64,000 nucleotides of DNA from Diphasiastrum complanatum (taxonomy: Eukaryota; Streptophyta; Lycopodiopsida; Lycopodiales; Lycopodiaceae): positions 21,246,988-21,310,987 of the forward strand of contig CM055110.1 in assembly GCA_029204225.1 (NCBI GenBank). The letters are read 5' to 3'. Under the pieces are notes generated by a model, which saw only the letters and a list, made by a program, of their open reading frames with translations, was not told the DNA's origin and did no database searches. Positions 1 through 11,625 of this stretch are shown piece after piece. Numbering within the stretch: the stretch's first letter is position 1; each line of letters opens with the position of its first letter. The translations under genes and the position numbers were made by a program.

Positions 1-1
1 A

Positions 2-85
2 GAAGAAAATAGGCTCTCCATAGATCAACTAGAAAGGCTAGTGTCATGCATTCAACCTATGCCTTCCATAGAAGATGAGGCTTGA
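2..85 (+). other. possible 3' coding end at window edge
   Basis: From base 2 one frame stays open for 27 codons and ends in TGA at 83-85, with a hydrophilic composition (it reads ...SIDQLERLVSC... and ends SIEDEA). A GTAATT donor-like site follows near 110 and an acceptor-like CTAG near 312, after which a second short open stretch (313-369) ends in TAG. This could be the tail of a host gene or of a retroelement gag. It is too short to assign and no family was recognised. Confidence 0.2.
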
Positions 86-588
86 GCCGAACCAAAGAAC
101 CCATGAAGGTAATTGTTTGAACTTTGTATTTGAGGCTTGAGCTTGAACTACTTGAATTGAACTTGAGTGTTGAAACTTTCAATTGAACTTGAGTGTTGAA
201 ATTTGAAAGTTCAATGATGATTCATGAACCGTAATCCATTGTAATTTGTGAATTTGTGTCACGTGTGGAATGCTTGACGAGTCGTGGATATGTTAATTGT
301 TTAAATTCTAGGTGAACCCCAACGAGATCGACATTGCCAAGGTTCTCAATTTACCTCCTAGTTCATAGGAGGAGATATATGTTGTGTGTTGCATCGTGAG
401 TATATCGCATGAACAGATAGGCTTACTTGATAATTGATTGCTTGTATTTCAATTGAGATTTTTTGAATGCTGGGTACAAAAATCACCTATAAAGCATGAA
501 CTTTATTAGACACAATTGATCTGGGTAATCCATGATGTCTCAATACATGTTGAATAAGTAAGCTAGCTACAATAGGTACATCTATCTT
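86..588. other. non-coding AT-rich stretch, nothing assigned
   Basis: Apart from the short open stretch at 313-369 there is no convincing coding sequence. A small duplication around 140-200 repeats the words TTGAACTTGAGTGTTGAAA. It may belong to the internal region of the minus-strand retroelement to its right, but no domain is readable. Confidence 0.35.
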
Positions 589-844
589 TCAATATGTTGG
601 AATATAATTAGCCTTTTTTGTGAGTTTGCCAGCCACAATAAAGATGGCAAAAGCCTGTTTCAATTCATCCACTTCTGTTACCAAGTGGAGATACTGCTCC
701 TTGGTAACAAATTTGTCGCTCGGCGAATCGTTCCTGTTCCTCCACTTCCATGGGTTCTTTTTCCTTACTGAACCTTAGAGATTCCGTTTCTAATTCATCA
801 ATGCCTCTTGTCGGGGGTTGATCAGGTCCCGGAGAAGTGGTCAT
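589..844 (-). pseudogene. gag-like start of a minus-strand LTR element
   Basis: Reading leftwards from an ATG at 844, an acidic, proline-containing N-terminus (MTTSPGPDQPP...) runs for about 45 codons. A one-base frameshift follows, and a second open stretch (FVTKEQYLHLVTEVDELKQ...) continues to a stop at 589-591. The order LTR - primer-binding site - leader - this ORF is what is expected for the start of a gag gene. No capsid or zinc-knuckle motif is present, so the gag identity is inferred from position. The frameshift suggests it is dead. Confidence 0.35.
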
Positions 845-1816
845 TTTCTGAGATAGAAAAAGAGTGTCTGACGGTCCTTCTTGAAAAAAAAAATCGAAAA
901 GACTAATTAGAACTGTACAAAGGAAGGAACAGAAACTTAGCTGTTTCTGAGGACTGTACTTCCAAAGAGAGAATAAAAAAGAATCCTCTCAGCTCTTCTG
1001 TGGCTATTTACAGACCTGCTGTCCGGAAAAACCAGCAACCAGGGTACCAATTTACAAGTAAAATTTCGATTTTTCTTGGTAGCTACCCTCGCTGTCAGAG
1101 GTATTGAGCTACTGCTCTGAAAACTCAGATTGGAAAACTGAAAAAGGGCAAGAACTTCTGATCCAAGTTGTCTACCACCCTCGCTGACTGGGAAACAGCC
1201 CTGTAGCTCCACAAAATTAGGCTTGAAGCTAACAAACAATCCGAATTTCTGATTTTCTTGAGGGTAAACCCTGGCTGATCTGAGTGCAGATCTGGTGCCT
1301 CGAATTTATACAAGATCCGCCCCAAAATATGGATTTTTAAGGGCACCCTGCTCGCTGGTCAGGTTAGTAGACCTGTTTACTCACAAAAGTTTGGGCCACA
1401 AATTGAAACTCTGGGTTTCATAGAGGCCCCTGCTCGCTAATTTCTGAAGGTCACTGCTCGCTGATCAAACTGCCTCCTCTGATCCAAATTCTCAGATGTA
1501 TGGACTCAAATTTCAAAATTGAACCTGCAGCCAAATCGCGATGGTCTACCAGATCCCTGCTGTCCCAAATCCACTCTGATTTCCAAGATTTATACTCAAA
1601 AATCAGGAATAGATAGCTGATTTTGCAGCGACTAGCCTGCACTAGAAATCTGGTTCAAATTTTTTCTACAAAGCAAGTAGTTCTACGAAGATTTTCTTAG
1701 TAGAAAGCTGTTTCTCCAGCGTTGGCTCTGTCTCTCTCAATTCTGAAAATTAGAAGATGTTTTGTACACTCTACTAACTTTCTCCCTTCCTGAACTAAGC
1801 TCCCAAAGATGGAGAT
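845..1816 (-). other. untranslated leader of the minus-strand LTR element
   Basis: This ~970-bp stretch lies between the primer-binding site and the gag-like start. It carries at least five scattered copies of a CTCGCT(G) word (near 1088, 1183, 1348, 1432 and 1455), most inside a longer CCTGCTCGCTG or ACCCTCGCTG context. Short ORFs here are not convincing. Confidence 0.35.
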
Positions 1817-1829
1817 GGCTCTGATACCA
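1817..1829 (-). other. primer-binding site (initiator-Met tRNA type)
   Basis: On the minus strand the sequence is TGGTATCAGAGCC, complementary to the 3' end of plant initiator methionine tRNA and the usual minus-strand primer site of plant copia elements. It lies one base inside the LTR end at 1831, which fixes the element's orientation as minus. Confidence 0.6.
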
Positions 1830-1830
1830 G

Positions 1831-2353
1831 TGTTAGAAGTCTCAACACCACAGTAGGGCAAACACTAACTGATTCACCCAACCTTGCCTACTCCCTGATA
1901 TGAGCAAGCCCCTCCTAGCCCATTGTGACGACTGGTAGCATGTATACTGCCAAGTGTCGGCCACGTTGCACTGACGTGGCCGACTGCACGTCGGGACCCA
2001 ACGTGGGGCCCTATCCTGCTGACAGGGTCCCTAAGTTGTGTTACGCCCGCCATGGCTATGGACCGTGCCGGGGCACACTACTCACACTGTCTTGCCCTGT
2101 TGGACGTGTACGCTGGGCACGTCTTTAACTATGGTATCTGACCTCCTGTGTTCTCTAGGGTTCGGCACTGGTTACGTGCTCATAACACACAGCTTGGGGG
2201 CTAGATCCATTTTGATCAAGATTGGTTGGTACGTTTGAGCCACCATTGTTTCTCTTGTTTCGGCATCCTAGTATTGATCTTTGGAGGAGGTCTTGAAAAT
2301 ACTAGCCTTGAAGAGTGTTGTTCTTTTTGTCTAAGAAAGTCATTTTCCCAACA
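1831..2353 (-). repeat. 5' LTR of the minus-strand element
   Basis: The segment starts TGTTAGAAG and ends TTCCCAACA on the plus strand, so on the element's own strand it begins TGTTGGGAA, a common copia LTR start, and ends ..CTAACA next to the primer site. It contains a GC-rich block (1938-2110) with a perfect 10-bp inverted repeat GTCGGCCACG/CGTGGCCGAC (1956-1965 and 1975-1984, 9-nt loop) and a GGGACCC/GGGTCCC pair. The partner LTR is not in the window, so the outer boundary rests on the TG..CA rule only. Confidence 0.5.
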
Positions 2354-3603
2354 TATTCTAGTAAAGAACATAGATCATATGATCCTATCATGAGTAGAAA
2401 TGATAGAGTTGGTTAGAGTGATCTTCTCAAGTTACTTTGGTAGAGTCCAATGTAGAGAGTCCAATATTTATTGATGCTGTAAGTGGTAATGAGGTCAAAT
2501 CATTATCATGTCAATCATCTCCAACACCTATGACTAGAAGTTCATCTAGGGGTAGCAAGATTTCTTAAGTAGTTGAAGACGCTAACCTTGTTTCAATGAT
2601 TTCTATAGCATGCAACGAGAGAACAAAGGTGATGATTTTTCCACTTACTCATTCTCGGGTTTGTGATGGGTAATGTTGATTATTGGTGCTTCTCTAAGGT
2701 TGGTGATGTTCATGCTTCTCTAAGGTTGGAGTTAGGTACACAAAGACAAACCCAAATATGCACTTATGGATTGGTTGGCCTTAGGAGATGTTATGCAAGC
2801 TCTCTAGTTGATGTAAATAGGGCTCATTCCCATTCAAATCATAATCATGTAATAGACAAGCATTTGGGTTGATCTGCTTTTAATCACATATTGTATATTT
2901 CTCTCTCCATAGCTCAGTTAATGATCAAGATCAAACTGTAATTTTTGTGTTGGATGTAATTTTGATGTTATTCTAAGTTCATATCATCAATCTTGTTTAA
3001 ATCCATAAGCATCTTGGAAGATAGATCTTGATGCATAGATGTTTGGTAGCATAACACCCTTTGTTTCAATCATGAGTTAATGTGTCTAGATAGAAGAATT
3101 GATGACTTATATAGTTCATAGCCCTTTTCCACTAGTTAAGAATTAGTGACATTGGTGAGGGGGATTTGGGGCAGGTCATTGAATATTGAATGGTGAGTAC
3201 ATTTTGCACATGATCACAAAAGGCCTTGGCCCATACATCCTAAAATATACTAAACATGAACAAGAATGAGAACTTTGATTTACAATACAGTAGTGGCTTC
3301 TCCTTACAAGCCTCATTTATCTTTCATCTTGCTTGATCCAGTAGTTTTCTTGAGAAAATGCTTGAAAGGTTTGAAACTCAGACGTTTGAAAGGTTGCCAA
3401 AAGCAGCTTGAGGAATCTTGCATATGAGAAAGATACGATGTACGCATTTGTGACCGTGTCTTACAAAGTTACTACCATCATATGTAAGCATCTAGCTACA
3501 CCTTGAGATGACTTGTGTGTAACTAGACTAGAAAAATATGTCCCATTTGGTATATTGGTAATGTTCTAATTCTTTGCAAAGTAGCTAGTGTGTTACTTGA
3601 TAG
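2354..3603. other. intergenic or intronic stretch, no assigned gene
   Basis: No recognisable domain. One frame from about 2450 to 2660 is mostly open, with a serine-rich composition and one stop, and could be decayed transposon coding sequence. The region lies upstream of the unrecognised two-exon gene at 4721 and may be intronic to it. Confidence 0.35.
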
Positions 3604-4540
3604 CCTAAAACCATAGTTGCAGCGAATCGCGATTTGCTAGGTCCGTGATTCGTGAATCGCGATTTTGAACCCAGAATCGTAAATTTTTTTTTTTTTTGTT
3701 GGGAAAAATAGCTTATGGCTGAATTTTTCTTTAGGGGAGCTCCCATAAGTGTAGTAGATAGGGCACAAACAGATAAAAGTCCTTGATAGAACCCAACATG
3801 GATTTGTTAGACATAACTAAATAATCCACCTCTCAGTTTAGTAGTCACTAGTTAACCATGAGCTCAAATCTGTAAGGCACCCATTATGAGGAGAAGCCAT
3901 TATTGAGCACGGTTGTTAGTATGGAGTCTACTGTGAGACCATGATGGTTAGGAGATGGCTAGATTACAGTGTTGGGGGGCAACGCCCCCTAGCGGCGGGG
4001 TCCGGGAGCTGCTGGTAGACCCCGGCCCCGACGGTAAGGCCTCTCATGATTTGGCCTTCCAACTCCCCGAGCGAAAACACACTTTTTGGTGTTTCGCATC
4101 CCTTTGGTCCGTTAGCTGTTCGCTCTATCAGATGTTGGTCGTTACAATATAACTACCACATTGTGAGGCATTCATTAGTAGTTGGAGCATTCTGTTATTG
4201 TGTAGATCAGTCATCCAGAGTCTATTCTAGATCGCCATTGAAGCCCTTCTCCAGGATGCGTGGTTGGATAGCACCATCATATGTACTTGCTTTACTGTAA
4301 TCAGAATTTCAGATTCATGTTCATTGTTTCTTGTCTACACTAAATTCCGTTGTCAATTATAATAGGAATAATGCACCTAAACCGGACCATCCTGCACCCG
4401 AAACAGTCGGCAAACATCTGATACCCTTATTGCCTAAAAAATTTCCAAAAAAAAAAATTTGATTTTGGACGATTCTGGTTTTTTTCCGAATCGCGATTCT
4501 GAACTGCGATTCAGAATCGTGGTGCAACTATGCCTAAAAC
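3604..4540. mobile_element. hAT-like non-autonomous TIR element with 8-bp target duplication
   Basis: The element (3612-4532, 921 bp) begins CATAGTTGCA and ends TGCAACTATG, an exact 10-bp terminal inverted repeat. It is flanked on both sides by the direct repeat CCTAAAAC (3604-3611 and 4533-4540). Subterminal regions repeat GAATCGCGATT-type words in both orientations (3622-3680 and 4462-4520). An 8-bp duplication and short TIRs fit the hAT superfamily. No transposase is encoded. The core (3970-4050) is unusually GC-rich and holds a GGGGGC-AAC-GCCCCC hairpin (3975-3989). Short ORFs inside are not believable proteins. Confidence 0.75.
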
Positions 4541-4720
4541 ATAAGAAGTTTTGACTGCAAATATTTGTTTTTGTATAGGCTTAATGGGATTCTAGTCAAT
4601 TTTAGAGTTTTTGAGTTCCAGCTACTATGTGGATCAAAATTATTTTTGTTTTGGTATTTTGCTAGTTATCAAAAGCTTTATAGTTTTCACTGACTAATTA
4701 AATGTGGCATTGTCTTTCAG

Positions 4721-6923
4721 GTCGGTTCTATCTTTGAGTTTTTCAACAAAAGGGCTGTTTTTGGTATTATACAACCTGATAGCCCTTTCTATACTCCAAT
4801 CTTGGGGTTCTTTGCAGTCACTGGGTTGCCGACTTCAGTGAGTTAACACATGGCCTCCATCTGTTGAGCTTTTTCATTCACTTTTATCCATTTCTAGTAA
4901 CTATGCATTGTATATAATCTTTCGAACAACATATTCTGATGGTCTGTATATGAATAAGACATAGTTTTGTTCTCAACTTTGAACCTCACCTTCGTAGTGT
5001 TTTTGGGACAATTTTTTGTGACATACAAGGTAGGATTTCAAGAATTCACCTTCAGAGTGGATTTGGAAAAGTATGTAGAGCTATTTGCAGATTCTGTTTC
5101 TGCATTGACTTGGCATACAGGGAATTCTATTCAACCCATGTTGTACATTTTAACATGTCATAAAATATTTGGATCATAGGTCTTATCAGTTCTTTGGATC
5201 ACTATCTGAAATCCTTATTGGTTTGGTTCAACCAATGTATCTGGACCTGTGACCCGCCAAAGAGCTTTTCAATAATTAAACCGTTTGATAGAAAGAAATA
5301 TTCATGTTGGCCTGATATGGTACCACTACCATTATGTGGGATATCATTTATGAGCAATTGTGCTTGCTTGAGGGGTATGCCATTCTTCTTTTTGCTATGT
5401 CATCATCGATTGGGGCTTAATTTTCATGTAGGGTAGGGAGAAACAAGGTGACGATGAAGACGAGCAAGTAGGGTGCTTGTGTTTGAGAGCCCTTACATAA
5501 GATGATAACTTATCAGAGGCCTGATATTTGTGTTTGTTTCTGATAGGGTTGCTCACAAGAGCTTGCAACAAGAACTTTATGTCAATCAAAGAATTAGGCT
5601 GCCATGTTTATTGCATTCTTTTTCTTTTTCTTTTTCTTTCTGGAGGATATTCAATCATTTGTAGAAAACAAATACAGCATTGCAATGATAAAAGTTCTTG
5701 TCAGTTTGACGACTCCTTACCTGACTTGGAGTTACTTAGGCACACATGACAAATACTATGCTAAGAGATACAACTGGAGCTTTGTTTTTCCTTCTCCATT
5801 CTTTGCTTCATATAATTCTTTCAACTAGTTCTATGCATAGTTCCAAATTAATCTTGGTAGTTTGTTTTTTTGAATCTACTCGAATTGGTTCAAAATAATT
5901 TTGGATCTGAATCTCCTACAAACTATGGTTCTATGTCATATACGTTGTTGGATGAGCCATGGCATATGTAGGAGTTCTTAGGGATGTACATGTCAATTCA
6001 CACAATTTTGCAATTAAATGGTGTTAGTCCCACATTTGGGTATTCCACACATGAATTCCAAGTTCCAAGACAATGCAACTAGTTGCTGCACTCAAAATTG
6101 GCTACAAATGTGATCTAGTCTTTGATTCTTCAAAGCATATATGTCGTTGATTCTCGCGAATCCTTACTCAGATGTGTTACACTTACCAATTTTTTTTATT
6201 TTTATGATGCTCGGAAGAACCAATGACTGCACAACTATCTGATGGAACTTACAGTTTTATCCTAGCAAATATAAGTGTCACATAGATGCATTCTTAGCCA
6301 ACTGTAGGATAGACTCAAAATGAATTTATCATTTCATCATAGGAGTTATCAGCTCATCAACGAGAAATTCTTGAAGCTCTTTGTTATTGTCATAGTCTGA
6401 GAACTGGTGACAGGAAGATGTTTGAAGTTTCTTAAGCCTGTGTTTGGAAGTTCTGTTGCATCAAGTATAGCTAAGTACCTGTTGGATGATTACATCGTGC
6501 CAGATTATATATAGCTTGCCTTTCTGATATTTGCAACCTTAGGAGTATAACTGTCGGTTGTTTCCACAGCATACCTGTGGAAATTTCACTCTTTTCATTG
6601 TTTTTTGAAAATGCTCCTTATATTGTTTAACTTCTTGGAAAAAACTGTTCTGCAGAGGTGGAGTGAAACTTGCTCTGCTACTCTAGAAATACTTTTCTCT
6701 CATTCTAGATTCTTAGCTGAAGTGATTGGAAGTTTTAACATTCAAAGAGACTTAAAGATTTTTTCTACACTATGACAATTTGGCGAGGTGTATATTCAGT
6801 TCATTGAACTTGCTCAAGGTCAACTGATCTGATCTGCAGGCATTTCTGTGGTACAAATCCATCCAACTTGCAAACAAGCTATCTGAAGAACAAGATAAAG
6901 AAGATGGTTTCCTGGATAGCTAA
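4721..6923 (+). CDS. unrecognised membrane-type protein, last two coding exons
   Basis: Two exons with canonical signals are visible. Exon 4721-4837 (39 codons) follows TGTCTTTCAG and ends at the donor GTGAGT. Exon 6840-6923 (27 codons plus TAA) follows GATCTGCAG. Both junctions are phase 0. The first exon reads as a short polar stretch with NKRAVFG, then QPDSPFYTP, then a hydrophobic segment (ILGFFAVTGLPTS) that continues into AFLWY of the last exon. The C-terminus is charged (NKLSEEQDKEDGFLDS). This suggests a small protein with one membrane-embedded segment and a polar tail; a chloroplast protein is conceivable but unproven. Upstream exons must lie left of 4721, possibly beyond the LTR and hAT-like insertions or outside the window. 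The 2-kb intron (4838-6839) shows no other gene. I do not recognise the family. Confidence 0.5.
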
Positions 6924-8650
6924 AAGTATGACTTGAACTGGTGAAAGACCTGCTGCCTCTATCTTTCTCAAGGGGAATTGGCAAGCACTAAAGCAGGTAT
7001 ACAAAGGTTCGATGCATCATTACACTGCACCTTTCCACTTTGTTCTACGAGCTCTCTTGTAACTGATATTTTCCAGAATCTCCATGAAACGTGATCAGAA
7101 TGTGATTCATGATTCATGACCTTAATACACTGTTTAAAAAAAATTTAGAATCCACATGAACCAACTTGAAGCTCTCATATGGATCTTCTTCGGGGTTATT
7201 AGTTCTGTATTCTGGGCATGTGGTCTCTTTTGCAACGTATGCAACTGATGTGTATGCTACTTTTATTACTGAGCTACATTTATCTTGTGCCCAAGTGACA
7301 TGAATAGGGATGTAACATATTTGTGCCCTGCGCATTATATTTGTGCAACGCATCAAGAGCTGGGCTAAATACCTATGTAAGTAAAAGGTTGCACTTGTAT
7401 TCTGTTTTCTTCAGGCTGTCCTAGATATGAGTCATATAATCAAATAATAATTAGATAAACTTATACCTGTTTGAACTTAGAGAAAAGTTCACCAGCAATG
7501 TTGAAATTTGACATTCAAAGTTGCCCTTCATGATTTATTTCCAAGACATCTTTCACAATGTTTATGGCCATCGTGTGGCGTCCTCACATAGAACTTGCCT
7601 TCAAATTTCACATTTCAAAGGACAAGACTTTCATTCAAATTTTAATTTACATTTTTATATTAATTCCAAATAAAAAATTTGTAAGATTGTATTTATTTAC
7701 ATTTTCATATCAAATTTCAATTGAAGCAGTTACCAAACAATATTGGAGGCTAGAATCTAGATGGATCATGGTCAGTGGCTCTACAAGTTCTTTCAACTTC
7801 CATTAAGTCGAGACCACAACAAACACATGAAAGCTAAAACTTAAAACTTTGAAAGCTTGGAAGTTGAAAAGTTGGATTTAAATTGGAGTATCGATGGAAT
7901 GGATAGTTCTAAGTTGGAAGTTGGCTGCTTGGCCCACTGTTCAGACTTCAAACTTTGGGCCAAGCTCTTCAGATGGCCCATGCTAAAGTGAAAAATCTTT
8001 GAAGTTTGAAGTTTGTGAATCTCAATTACCAATATCATTGTATTGAATAAAGTTATAAATCATGAAATTGCAAAGAGTCAACTTTCAACTTTCAAGGATG
8101 TATCATGTACTTATTAAACTCAAACAAGTATTAAACTGAAACAAGTATTAAACTGAAACAAGTATCTTAACTCGTGAAGCTAAAAATAAATTGTAGCCAG
8201 TAATTTTGATGGTTTTATACAAATTATGCACTTCAACATCCCAAATTGCAAGGGCCCATCAAATATCTTCAAATTGACATTTGAATGGCATGACAAGCGT
8301 CAAAAATATGTAAGATATTTCTTTTTATTTTAACGTTTCAGAATGCTCTGCTCGCAAATTGTTGTTCTGATGCAACATAGCTAATATCTAAGGATGTAGC
8401 TTTCAAGTACACAATATGCCTTTGATCTATGCTACCACATATCAATAGAGGAGCAATGTGAGTCTTGCACCAATAGAACTTTGCTACACATGTCAGCCTG
8501 GGGTTCCCGACAGCCGACCTATCACCTTGGTATGGAACATTTGACGCAGGTTGTTGAAGAGCCTAAGGTCGGTTTGGCATGACCGAATAACATACCACGG
8601 AAATGGTTTGAGCTTTGGTAGCATGTTTTAGAGCGGAGGTTGATCTGTGT
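6924..8650. other. 3' flank and intergenic DNA, no gene seen
   Basis: AT-rich sequence with no conserved domain; the short open frames look random. A small tandem repeat of AAACAAGTATTAAACTG lies at about 8118-8163. The first few hundred bases probably include the 3' UTR of the two-exon gene. Confidence 0.4.
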
Positions 8651-8659
8651 GGCATATAC

Positions 8660-8990
8660 AGAAGTACCATGTCAGCCAAGAATGGACCAAGAGTGCCACA
8701 TGATTGCACTAGGACCAAGCGTGCCAGAAGATTGTACTAGGACCAAGAGCCAAGAACATGATCGCATGTATCGTCAGGCAACAAAATGCACCAACAGTAC
8801 CAAAGAAAGATAAAAAGATTACCGTGCTTTTGCTACACCACTCTAACAAAACAGGAGTGCCAGAGAAAAGTTCATATATCATGGTGGCAACATAATGGGC
8901 CGACAACACCAGAGAAAGATAAAAATATTATCATGTTTTAATACACCACTCTAAAAAACAAGAGTGCCAAAGGAAAGTGCAAATACCATC
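8660..8990. repeat. local tandem duplications
   Basis: Around 8672-8750 a ~33-bp unit containing GGACCAAG..GTGCCA..GATTG.ACTA is repeated. From about 8791 to 8985 a longer ~115-bp unit (ACCA.AGAAAGATAAAAA..ATTA..ATACACCACTCTAA.AAA..AGAGTGCCA) appears twice. The copies are diverged, so the duplications are old. Confidence 0.45.
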
Positions 8991-11279
8991 ACCATGATCC
9001 CAACCTATTTGAAGAAAGCAAGAATGCCAACCAACGACATTAGGAATTGGGACATTTGCATCCCAAGCTAGTAGTGTCAATTCTAGGATAGAACTAAGCA
9101 AAGAAAAAACTAAAGGAAACAATACCAAAAGGAAGTAGACACAACTAAACTCTAAAAGGAGAGAAACAAGGTTGAATAGGAAGGATGGGAATTAGAAAAA
9201 GTGATTTAGTTGAACATGAGAAGTGTGCCATGTCAGGTAGGGTGAGTTAGTTAGCTTATACATGGCAAGCATACAAGAGATGAGTGTGCATGTAGACAAT
9301 GTAGGGTGACATATCTAGGGGGAGCGTAGAGTGGCAATTAGGTTGGAGAAAAGAAGCAACAAAGGGAGATTACATTGTAGAGGGGAAAGGAAAGTAGGAG
9401 GGAGAAAAAAACTTGAAGCTCAACGTGGTTGAATGGGTGGGGAAGAAAGGAGACACAACAGGGAAAACAAACCAAGGGGAGTGCAGGGAGAGATAGGAGG
9501 ATGTGAAAAAAAAATTGTGGAGGAATAATAAGAAACAAAATTCCTTGGAAATAATCAGATGAATGGAGCTAGCCATTGAAGAGAAATATACATAGATTTT
9601 ATGGGAAGACATCTAATGGTTGCCCATTGGATGCCCTCAGCTGTTGGATTTATTCCTTCTCTCCCTAGATCGCATAGTTAATCTAGATTCATTCATGTTG
9701 CTGCATATTTACTCGCATTGTCACACAAACAAGAATCGAAGACAGTACCTACGTGACAGTCAAACTATTGAAGGTAGTCAAACTATCAAAGAGGGTCGAA
9801 GGAGTGTCAGTGTCGACTATCGACATGTGCTTGAACGTTCGATTCGACCAACTATCGAATCGAACAATCAAACCCTTGTCACCCTCCACTCCAGCTGCGA
9901 CTCCGACTCGAATCGACAAACTGTCAACTGTCTTGCTGATGTGGTACCACTCTAAATAAAGCTAGGCACCTATACTAGCTACTTACTACACTGTGCAACT
10001 GTTTTGACAATGATAACAAGCATGATCACCACCTGTCCAAACAACGACAACCACAATTGTCACTCACCTGGAATAGTAGCAATCGTGATCGTTGCCAAGA
10101 TCCACCCAGACGACATAAGCTCAACGTCTTTATACATTGTGTGTGTATAATAATCACATAAGATATATATCAAACATTAGATAATCCAATCGATCAGTAA
10201 GCATTTGGAATAGGATGATCATCGTAATTAATCGGCAGACACTATAGATGTTCTTACATCGATGAGATTCAGACAAAGAGTCAGAATAAGCTATTAACTG
10301 ATCTTTAATTATAAAAGTTGTTATAGAACTAAGAGCTAGTTCCGAGTACACAGTCACTATCGCAATCGTCTTGTGCTCGTCATTTCACCTGACTTGTATT
10401 CTTTACTTTCTGAATCAATTCATTGTCTTATTGCATTCAGAATTATGTCAGTGTGAATGCTATGCTACTCTGATTTACCATCTATCCGACACTACCTTCT
10501 AACATATTTGTTTGAACTATCTGTCTTTGTCTACGTAATCGACCCTATCAATTTTACGACTTCACTGTCAGAATTAAGTAGAATCAGTCTGGTCATTCAA
10601 CTCACCACCCTTACTCGATTTGTAGCACATGCACCGAGGGATTCCACTTGAATGTCCCCAACATAAGCCATGGCACAAAGAAAAGGGAAAGTAATAGGCA
10701 TTCAAGGATGGCAATAACAAGAATGCGAGGCACAAAAGAACAATATATTTAGATGGACAAAAGATTGAGAAATCAAGTAGCAAATAAAGATTCCATATGG
10801 AAAATCGTTGGGGGCTAGCTCCAATCAAACACTTGACCAAGTCCAGTTGTGCATATCAGACTATAGAATCGATTTGTAAATGCAAGTTAGGCATTAACTC
10901 AAGTACTTTATGGGAAGATGTGTAGCAATCAACAAGGTCTACTAGCATGAATTTAAATATTGTATTCTTTTATTATAACTTTGACATTATCAAATTTGTT
11001 ATTAGTTATTGCTTTGTCCAGAAAGTGCTATTAAAACTCAATGAGGCCATATATGGATAAAATTTCTATACCAGTCAAGAATGGGAAGATGTTCAAGGAA
11101 CATAGCATGTATGAGATATGTTGGTATAGGCCTTGTATTGAAAAGCATAGCAAGTACTGTAAATTTGACTTTATGTTTTGACTCATTTATAACATGCAAG
11201 TCTCATATATTGGTTGAGTCTATATCTCATGCAAGAGTGGTTCTGGATAATTGCCTTTATTGGATACTTTAGCCATCAT
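8991..11279. other. no gene seen
   Basis: AT-rich sequence without a recognisable coding domain. A block at 9750-9930 is rich in TCGA and TCGAA words and resembles degraded LTR sequence, but no boundaries were found. Confidence 0.4.
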
Positions 11280-11625
11280 GCATGGAGAGAGATCATCCTG
11301 AGTGTCTTGCTTGTATGTATTCGTGGTGAGTCTTAGGACTCGTGCTTTTCCTGGTTTGCATGATTGCTTGTGAGAGTCTGCGTGTCGTATGGTGGCTAGA
11401 ATTTAAGAGATTATATCTATACCCTCATCCCTCATTTGTCAATATATTGATAGTATTGACGATCGACATTCTCTCTATGCTCTTGGCATCGTAGTATCTT
11501 CTATAGGGATAAGCTTTGGGGCATCTAACCATTCGTTAGATTGTTGGTTGGGTGGTTCTTGCCACAACCCATTACATTGTGTGCTTATCTCTGATCGTAC
11601 TGGGCATTATGTTGGTATCAGAGCT
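11280..11625 (+). repeat. candidate LTR end with primer-binding site
   Basis: A TTGGTATCAGAGC word at about 11612-11624 matches the initiator-Met tRNA primer site of plant copia elements in plus orientation. The preceding ~330 bp is LTR-like in composition and ends ..GGCATTATG, but no TG..CA boundary or partner LTR was identified and no gag follows. It is probably a solo remnant. Confidence 0.25.

Noticed and set aside
9620-9955. 111-codon plus-strand ORF
   Set aside because: No recognisable domain, and it overlaps a TCGA-rich low-complexity block.
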